DNA of 64,000 nt, from contig NZ_VTVA01000002.1 in NCBI RefSeq assembly GCF_008638345.1, positions 347,063 to 411,062 on the forward strand. Reading direction: 5' to 3'. The notes below the pieces were generated by a model. The model was not told the DNA's origin. It searched no databases and saw only the letters and a program-made list of their open reading frames with translations. Both the position numbers and the translations under genes were made by a program. How positions within the stretch are numbered: position 1 is the first letter of the stretch; each line of letters begins with the position of its first letter. Shown one piece after another: positions 58,839 through 64,000 of the stretch. Source of the DNA: Pseudomonas saliphila. Lineage in GTDB: Bacteria > Pseudomonadota > Gammaproteobacteria > Pseudomonadales > Pseudomonadaceae.

Positions 58839-60971
58839 ATGCATACATTTTTCATCGCGCCCACGGGTTTTGGCGTAGGTCTGACATCCATCAGCCTTGG
58901 CCTGATTCGCGCCCTCGAGCGCACCGGTTTACGCGTGCATTTCCTCAAGCCGATCGCCCAGCCTCACCCCGGTGACGAAGGCCCGGAACGCTCCAGCGAG
59001 CTTATTTCCCGCACGCTCGGCCTGACGCCGCCGGCCTCCCTGGAATTGCAGGATGTCGAACATCGGCTGGCCATAGGCGATCTGAACGGCGTCCTGGAGG
59101 ACATCATCAGCCGCTACCAGCAAGCCGCGATTGATGCGGACGTGGTGGTGGTCGAAGGCATGGTGCCTACCCGCCAGGCCAGCTATGCCGCGCGCATCAA
59201 CAACCATCTGGCAAAAAGCCTGGATGCCGACGTCATACTGGTGTCCGCGCCCGACGACGATAATCTGGCCAACCTGGCCAACCGTATCGAGTTGCACGCG
59301 CATACCTTTGGCGGACCCAAGGATCCCAAGGTCATCGGCGTAATCGTCAACAAGGTGCAAGGCCTGTATAGCGGCGATGATATTCCCGCCGACCGCGGCG
59401 AATTGAAGCGCACGCTGAAGGAGTTCTCACAGGCGCTGAAGCAGCAGTCCGGCGCCCTGGATACGGGCGACTTCCGCCTGATCGGCTGTATTCCATGGAA
59501 AAAAGAGCTCAACGCACCGCGTACCTCCGATGTAGCGGCATTGCTCGGAGCGGGCACCCTGCACCCCGGCGACATGCAGAGCCGTCGGGTGATGGACATC
59601 ATTCTGTGCGCGCGGACCGTTCCCAATACCATCGACCTGTTCCGGCCCGGCACACTGCTGGTGGTGCCGGGTGACCGGGACGACATCATTATTGCGAGCA
59701 GCCTGGCGTCGCTGTCCGGAACGCCACTTGCTGGGCTGTTGCTGACCGGCGACATAACGCCAGATCCGAGGGTGATGCAGCTCTGTCAGCCGGCACTGGA
59801 CAATGGCCTGCCGATCATCACGGTGCCGACCGGCAGTTTTGCCACCGCGTCCCTGCTCGACCGCATGAACCGCGAAATACCCGTGGATGATATCGAGCGC
59901 GCCGAGCTGGTCACCGATTTCGCGGCCTCGCACATCGATCAGGCCTGGCTACAGCAACGCTGCGGCACTCCAAATGAAGTGCGCCTGTCGCCGCCTGCCT
60001 TCCGTTATGAATTGGTACGTCGGGCACAGCAGGCGCGCAAGCGCATCGTGCTACCGGAGGGCGACGAGCCCAGAACCGTACAGGCTGCAGCCATCTGCCA
60101 GCGTCGCGGAATCGCCCAGTGTGTTCTGCTGGCCAAGCCAGAGGCCGTTGAGGCGGTAGCCCGCGCGCAACACATCACACTGCCCGAAGGCTTGCAGATC
60201 CTCGATCCGGATCTCATTCGCGAGCGGTATGTCGAGCCCATGGTTGAGCTCCGTCAGGGCCGTGGCCTGAACGCGCCTATGGCTCTGCAGCAACTGGAAG
60301 ACAACGTGGTGCTGGGCACCATGATGCTGGCGCTGGACGAAGTCGACGGCCTGGTATCGGGCGCCATTCACACCACCGCCAACACCATTCGCCCGGCGTT
60401 TCAGCTGATCAAGACAGCGCCCGGCTACAACCTGGTGTCGTCGATCTTCTTCATGCTGTTGCCGGAACAGGTGCTGGTCTATGGAGACTGCGCGGTCAAT
60501 CCTGATCCGGATGCCACCGATCTCGCCGAAATCGCCATCCAGAGCGCCCGCTCCGCCGAATCCTTCGGCATCCCGGCGCGCGTGGCGATGATCAGCTACT
60601 CGACCGGCGCATCCGGAACCGGTGTGGATGTGGAGAAAGTACGCGAGGCCACGCGGATCGCCCGCGAGCGGGAACCGGGTTTGCTGATTGATGGCCCATT
60701 GCAATATGATGCCGCGGCCATCGCCAGCGTCGGCCTGCAAAAAGCGCCAGACAGCCCCGTGGCCGGCAAAGCCACTGTATTCATATTCCCTGATCTGAAT
60801 ACTGGGAATACGACCTACAAGGCTGTACAGCGCAGCGCCAACGTCATCAGCGTCGGCCCGATGCTGCAAGGCCTGCGCAAGCCGGTCAACGATCTGTCCC
60901 GGGGGGCATTGGTGGACGACATCGTCTTCACTATCGCCCTGACTGCTATTCAGGCCGACAACAACAAGTAA
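58839..60971 (+). CDS. pta: Phosphate acetyltransferase
   Basis: 710 residues: N-terminal AAA-like domain (P-T-G-F-G-V-G-L-T-S in place of a standard P-loop), a central DRTGG domain (about 210-330), and the C-terminal catalytic PTA domain from about 385 (L-P-E-G-D-E-P-R-T, S-Y-S-T-G-A-S-G-T-G). Long three-domain Pta as in E. coli and Pseudomonas. Makes acetyl phosphate from acetyl-CoA. Confidence 0.97.
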   Translation: MHTFFIAPTGFGVGLTSISLGLIRALERTGLRVHFLKPIAQPHPGDEGPERSSELISRTLGLTPPASLELQDVEHRLAIGDLNGVLEDIISRYQQAAIDADVVVVEGMVPTRQASYAARINNHLAKSLDADVILVSAPDDDNLANLANRIELHAHTFGGPKDPKVIGVIVNKVQGLYSGDDIPADRGELKRTLKEFSQALKQQSGALDTGDFRLIGCIPWKKELNAPRTSDVAALLGAGTLHPGDMQSRRVMDIILCARTVPNTIDLFRPGTLLVVPGDRDDIIIASSLASLSGTPLAGLLLTGDITPDPRVMQLCQPALDNGLPIITVPTGSFATASLLDRMNREIPVDDIERAELVTDFAASHIDQAWLQQRCGTPNEVRLSPPAFRYELVRRAQQARKRIVLPEGDEPRTVQAAAICQRRGIAQCVLLAKPEAVEAVARAQHITLPEGLQILDPDLIRERYVEPMVELRQGRGLNAPMALQQLEDNVVLGTMMLALDEVDGLVSGAIHTTANTIRPAFQLIKTAPGYNLVSSIFFMLLPEQVLVYGDCAVNPDPDATDLAEIAIQSARSAESFGIPARVAMISYSTGASGTGVDVEKVREATRIAREREPGLLIDGPLQYDAAAIASVGLQKAPDSPVAGKATVFIFPDLNTGNTTYKAVQRSANVISVGPMLQGLRKPVNDLSRGALVDDIVFTIALTAIQADNNK

Positions 60972-61023
60972 CCCTGGAACTTGCTGTCGCACCTAGCGGC
61001 AGCGATAACTGACAACGGACCTG

Positions 61024-61046
61024 GACCCGGCGCCCTGCGCCGGGTC
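61024..61046 (+). terminator. Hairpin after pta
   Basis: Perfect ten-base stem GACCCGGCGC / GCGCCGGGTC with loop CCT, followed by ATTTAT. Weak T run, so partial termination between pta and the acyltransferase is likely. Confidence 0.6.
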
Positions 61047-61064
61047 ATTTATCGAGCAACCAGA

Positions 61065-61979
61065 ATGCTGAAATTCTTGCCCGCGCCCCTTCGCGGCATC
61101 ATCGCCACCCTGCTGCTGATCATCAATACACTGCTGTGCTTCAGCGTATTGTTCCCCCTCGCCATGCTCAAGCTATTGCCTTACCCGCCGCTGCAGACCC
61201 TGTGTACCCGCGTGCTGATTCGCATCGCCGAATTCTGGATCCTCTGTAACAGCGGCTGGATGCGCTTGACTGGCAATATCGAATGGGACGTTACTGGCCT
61301 TGAGCAGCTGGATTACGACGGCTGGTATCTGGTGACCAGCAATCATCAGAGCTGGGTAGACATCCTGGTACCGCAGCACAACCTGAACCGGCGCATGCCG
61401 ATGCTCAAATTTTTCCTCAAACAGGAGCTGATCTGGGTGCCGATCATCGGCATATGCTGGTGGGCGCTGGATTTCCCGTTCATGAAGCGCTACACCAAGG
61501 CCTATCTCGACAAGTATCCGGAGAAAGCCGGACAGGACGTGGCCACCACCCGCCGCGCCTGCGAGAAATTCAAGACCACACCGGTGGCCGTGTTCAATTT
61601 TCTCGAAGGCACTCGGCTGACACCCGCCAAGCACGCCGAACAGAACTCACCCCACCGCCATCTGCTTCGCCCCAAATCTGGCGGCGTCGCCTTTGTTCTG
61701 GATGCGATGGGTCAACAATTGCGTTCACTGGTAGACATCACCATCCACTACCCCGACGGCAGTCCAAGTTTCTGGGATTTATTGAGTGGCCGGATACGCA
61801 AGGTGGTGATGCGCTGCGAACTTCGCCCGATCCCCTCCGAGTTTCTCGGCCAGGATTATCAGAACGACCTGCTGTTCCGGGAGCATTTCCAGGGCTGGAT
61901 CAATGGCTTGTGGCAGGAGAAGGATGTATTGCTGGATAAGCTGTACCAGGAATACCCCAGCACCAGGAGCAAGCGTTAA
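61065..61979 (+). CDS. Lysophosphatidic acid acyltransferase-like protein, YihG family
   Basis: 304 residues from ATG 61065 (MLKFLPAPLRG), chosen because a longer reading runs through the pta hairpin. Two N-terminal membrane helices, then N-H-Q-S-W-V-D (H-x4-D, near 97) and F-L-E-G-T-R (near 180). Probably acylates lysophosphatidic acid at position 2. Confidence 0.88.
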   Translation: MLKFLPAPLRGIIATLLLIINTLLCFSVLFPLAMLKLLPYPPLQTLCTRVLIRIAEFWILCNSGWMRLTGNIEWDVTGLEQLDYDGWYLVTSNHQSWVDILVPQHNLNRRMPMLKFFLKQELIWVPIIGICWWALDFPFMKRYTKAYLDKYPEKAGQDVATTRRACEKFKTTPVAVFNFLEGTRLTPAKHAEQNSPHRHLLRPKSGGVAFVLDAMGQQLRSLVDITIHYPDGSPSFWDLLSGRIRKVVMRCELRPIPSEFLGQDYQNDLLFREHFQGWINGLWQEKDVLLDKLYQEYPSTRSKR

Positions 61980-62000
61980 GGAGGGCCTTGCTGACTGTCA

Positions 62001-62022
62001 GGCTGACCCGCATGGGTCAGCC
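62001..62022. terminator. Hairpin between convergent acyltransferase and OmpA-like genes
   Basis: Nine-base perfect stem GGCTGACCC / GGGTCAGCC with loop GCAT. No T run; called from position and symmetry. Confidence 0.55.
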
Positions 62023-62035
62023 CGTCAGAAGAGGA

Positions 62036-62689
62036 TTACAGCGGACGCAAGTTGATTTCCACACGACGGTTCTGGGCGCGGCCTGACTGGCTGTCATTGC
62101 TCGCGATCGGCTGGTTCGGGCCAGCTCCACTGCTGCTGATACGCGGTCCAGCGATACCCTGGCCGGTCAGATAGGACGCAACGCTGGTAGCACGGTCACG
62201 CGACAGGCGCATATTGAGATCCATGGACCCGGTGCTGTCAGTGTGGCCAACGATGTCGATACCGTTGCGATCGAATTCCTTGAATACCTTGACCAGTGAA
62301 TTCAGCGTTGGATAGAAGCCGCTGGAAATGTCGGAAGAGTTGCTGGCAAAGGTGATGTTGCCCGGCATAACCAGTTGCAAATGGTCGCCGTTGCGAATCA
62401 CTTGAACGCCGGAACCTTGCAACTCCTGACGCAGGCGAGCCTCCTGCTGGTCGACATAATAACCATAGCCTGCACCCGTTGCGCCGCCGACAGTAGCGCC
62501 GATCAGGGCGCCCTTGGTCCGATCCTTCTTGCTGGAAGTGGCCGCCCCGATCACGGCACCAGCAGCTGCGCCACCCAGGCCATAGATAGACGATTTACCC
62601 GCCTGGCTCTCACCCGTATAAGGGTTGGAGGTACAACCCGCCAGTACTACTGAACACAGACCAGCAACCATCAAGCCTTTAATTTTCAT
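62036..62689 (-). CDS. OmpA-family outer-membrane lipoprotein, YiaD-like
   Basis: 217 residues from ATG 62689 (MKIKGLMVAGLCSVVLAGC); the upstream 35 codons are not signal-like. Lipobox L-A-G-C, a glycine-zipper segment (G-L-G-G-A-A-A-G-A-V-I-G-A-A and A-L-I-G-A-T-V-G-G-A-T-G-A-G), then an OmpA C-like domain with V-G-H-T-D-S-T-G and N-R-R-V-E-I that binds peptidoglycan. Likely tethers outer membrane to wall. Confidence 0.9.
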   Translation of the reverse strand: MKIKGLMVAGLCSVVLAGCTSNPYTGESQAGKSSIYGLGGAAAGAVIGAATSSKKDRTKGALIGATVGGATGAGYGYYVDQQEARLRQELQGSGVQVIRNGDHLQLVMPGNITFASNSSDISSGFYPTLNSLVKVFKEFDRNGIDIVGHTDSTGSMDLNMRLSRDRATSVASYLTGQGIAGPRISSSGAGPNQPIASNDSQSGRAQNRRVEINLRPL

Positions 62690-62794
62690 AGCTATTCCTT
62701 GAAAGTAATAACACATGTCATGCAAAACGATACATTGTCCGAACGTGCGGCAGTGTATGCATAACGTAAAGAACGAGTAAAACCGCAGTCGCAA

Positions 62795-63439
62795 TTATGC
62801 CCGAACAAAGGGATTACCACGCATTTCATCCCCGATCCGCGTATCCGGGCCATGCCCTGTCACCACAACAGCCTCTTCATCGAGACGATACAGGCGCCCG
62901 CGAATGGATTGCTCGATGGCTTTGGAATCGCCACCCCATAGATCAGTCCGACCAATACCGCCACGAAACAGCGTATCGCCGGCAATCAGCAACTTGTCCT
63001 GCGGGAACCAGAAACTCATCGAGCCAGGGGTATGCCCAGGCGTGTGCATCGCAACGCCGCAGCCACACGCCAGCGCTTCGTCATCCTGCAGCCACTGATC
63101 GGGGGCCGGGACCGGTGTGTAGGGTATACCGAACATATTGCATTGCATCTCCAGATTATCCCAGAGGAACTGATCTTCCTTATGCAGATGCAATGTCGCG
63201 CCGGTCGCCTTCTTCATCTCACCCGACGCCAGAAAGTGATCCAGATGCGCATGGGTATGAATGATGCTGACCACCTTCAGTCCCAACGCCTCCAGCCGAT
63301 CAAGAATCATCTGATGATTGCCACCGGGATCAACCACAATCGCTTTGCCGGTAACCGGATCGCCGATAATGGTGCAATTGCACTGTAACGGGCCCACGGG
63401 AAAGGTTTCGCGAATCAGGGCGGTGCTGGGGGCTTGCAT
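62795..63439 (-). CDS. Metallo-beta-lactamase-fold hydrolase, glyoxalase II-like
   Basis: 214 residues. Metal motif H-T-H-A-H-L-D-H (about 61-68), later H-T-P-G-H-T-P-G-S and T-G-H-G-P-D. The short YcbL/GloB-related type without the GloB C-terminal glutathione domain. Substrate unknown; may act on thioesters such as S-lactoylglutathione. Separated by 105 bases from the downstream OmpA-like gene. Confidence 0.88.
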   Translation of the reverse strand: MQAPSTALIRETFPVGPLQCNCTIIGDPVTGKAIVVDPGGNHQMILDRLEALGLKVVSIIHTHAHLDHFLASGEMKKATGATLHLHKEDQFLWDNLEMQCNMFGIPYTPVPAPDQWLQDDEALACGCGVAMHTPGHTPGSMSFWFPQDKLLIAGDTLFRGGIGRTDLWGGDSKAIEQSIRGRLYRLDEEAVVVTGHGPDTRIGDEMRGNPFVRA

Positions 63440-63587
63440 GAGCTGGTCCTATGAAGAATGCAGGAGATGGCAAGGATGGCCGCAACCGCTGCGGGTTTCA
63501 ACATGCATTTCACAGCCCTGGTATCTGGTGCTGGATTCGCGAAAGGCGATAGCGCTAGGATTTTCCTGTCAACGACAGGGAAGCGCC

Positions 63588-63959
63588 ATGTTGCCGTACA
63601 AAAGGGACCTGAAACCACGAGCACGCGCGTTGCGCCAGGACATGAGCGCTGCAGAGCAATTGCTCTGGAGCAGGCTGCGTCGCAAGCAGATGCTGGGCGT
63701 CCAGTTTTACCGCCAGAAGCCGCTGGCTGGATATATCGTCGACTTTTACTGCGCCGCTGCGAAGCTGGTCATCGAATTGGACGGTGGCCAGCATTTCGAG
63801 CCCGCTGAGGCGGTGAAGGATCAGGTTCGCACTGTTCAACTTGAGGCGTTGGGCTTGAAGGTCATCCGCTTCGATAATCGGGAGGTGCTGGCTGAGCTAG
63901 AGGACGTGCTGAATGCGATATTTGTTGAGCTTGAGGAGAGGCTTGGGGGGCGGGGCTGA
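63588..63959 (+). CDS. DUF559 domain protein (Vsr-like nuclease fold)
   Basis: 123 residues from ATG 63588 (MLPYKRDLKPRARALR); the long upstream in-frame stretch overlaps the MBL gene antisense and is rejected. DUF559 core: M-S-A-A-E-Q-L-L-W-S-R-L-R-R-K-Q, F-Y-R-Q-K-P, Y-I-V-D-F-Y-C and V-I-E-L-D-G-G-Q-H (predicted nuclease acidic residues), ending in an acidic helix. Related to very-short-patch-repair endonucleases; function unproven. A small CCTGTC/GACAGG hairpin is just upstream. Confidence 0.85.
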   Translation: MLPYKRDLKPRARALRQDMSAAEQLLWSRLRRKQMLGVQFYRQKPLAGYIVDFYCAAAKLVIELDGGQHFEPAEAVKDQVRTVQLEALGLKVIRFDNREVLAELEDVLNAIFVELEERLGGRG

Positions 63960-64000
63960 GATCACATGCTGAAAAGCGAATCCCCCCTAACCCGAATGGC

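Overview
This window reads as a chromosome segment of a gammaproteobacterium of the order Pseudomonadales, Pseudomonas in the broad sense. The long housekeeping blocks follow the P. aeruginosa gene order as I remember it: suhB-secF-secD-yajC-tgt-queA-tRNA-Leu; trmJ-cysE-iscS-ndk-rlmN-pilW-rodZ-ispG-hisS-yfgM-bamB-der; guaA/guaB/xseA; ahpB-trxB/cysZ; slyD/ackA-pta. Base composition is moderately GC-rich. Absence of most of the isc operon suggests a divergent lineage such as the Halopseudomonas (P. pertucinogena) group, but that placement is a guess.

Layout. 1-4.4 kb: the 5' end of an alpha/beta hydrolase gene, divergent yhcB, then a four-gene MCE lipid transporter (permease, ATPase, MCE protein, lipoprotein). 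4.6-6.0 kb: a methyltransferase and a ZIP metal transporter. 6.2-9.4 kb: GMP synthesis (guaB, guaA). 9.5-13.1 kb: xseA, an M23 peptidase and an MscS channel. 13.1-15.2 kb: leuA, with a possible leucine leader upstream and repeated hairpins downstream. 15.2-27.3 kb: a long leftward block for ribosome assembly, outer-membrane assembly, isoprenoids, cell shape, pili, nucleotides, cysteine and tRNA modification. 27.4-33.8 kb: suhB, then the leftward queA-tgt-yajC-secD-secF operon. 33.9 kb: tRNA-Leu(CAA).

The main accessory feature is 34.2-51.5 kb: an almost gapless operon for an aryl polyene (APE) pigment, running apeC-D-E-F-G-HI-J-K, aromatic ammonia-lyase, apeL-M-N, a flavin halogenase-like gene, a DUF3261 lipoprotein, apeO-P-Q-R, a small exported protein and a phosphopantetheinyl transferase. 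It is bordered by the tRNA gene on one side and by a HepT/MntA toxin-antitoxin pair on the other. In outline, the lyase and ligase would supply and activate an aryl starter, ApeO/ApeC/ApeR, ApeQ, ApeI and ApeP would build the polyene on two carrier proteins, ApeD, ApeJ and ApeK would attach it to a lipid anchor, and ApeM, ApeN and the lipoprotein would move it to the outer membrane.

52.4-64 kb returns to core genes: peroxiredoxin and thioredoxin reductase (with a possible OxyR site), cysZ, an old-yellow-enzyme gene with a TetR regulator, slyD, ackA-pta, an acyltransferase, an OmpA-like lipoprotein, a metallo-beta-lactamase-fold hydrolase and a DUF559 protein.

The points most worth a second look are the APE operon's unusual parts (an AMP-ligase/dehydratase fusion, a lyase with a Phe-His selectivity pair, a halogenase-like flavoprotein, an RcsF-like small protein), the lone tail-less IscS where a full isc operon is normally found, the leuA leader candidate, the OxyR-like site and the toxin-antitoxin pair. 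I saw no CRISPR array, insertion sequence, prophage or rRNA gene.
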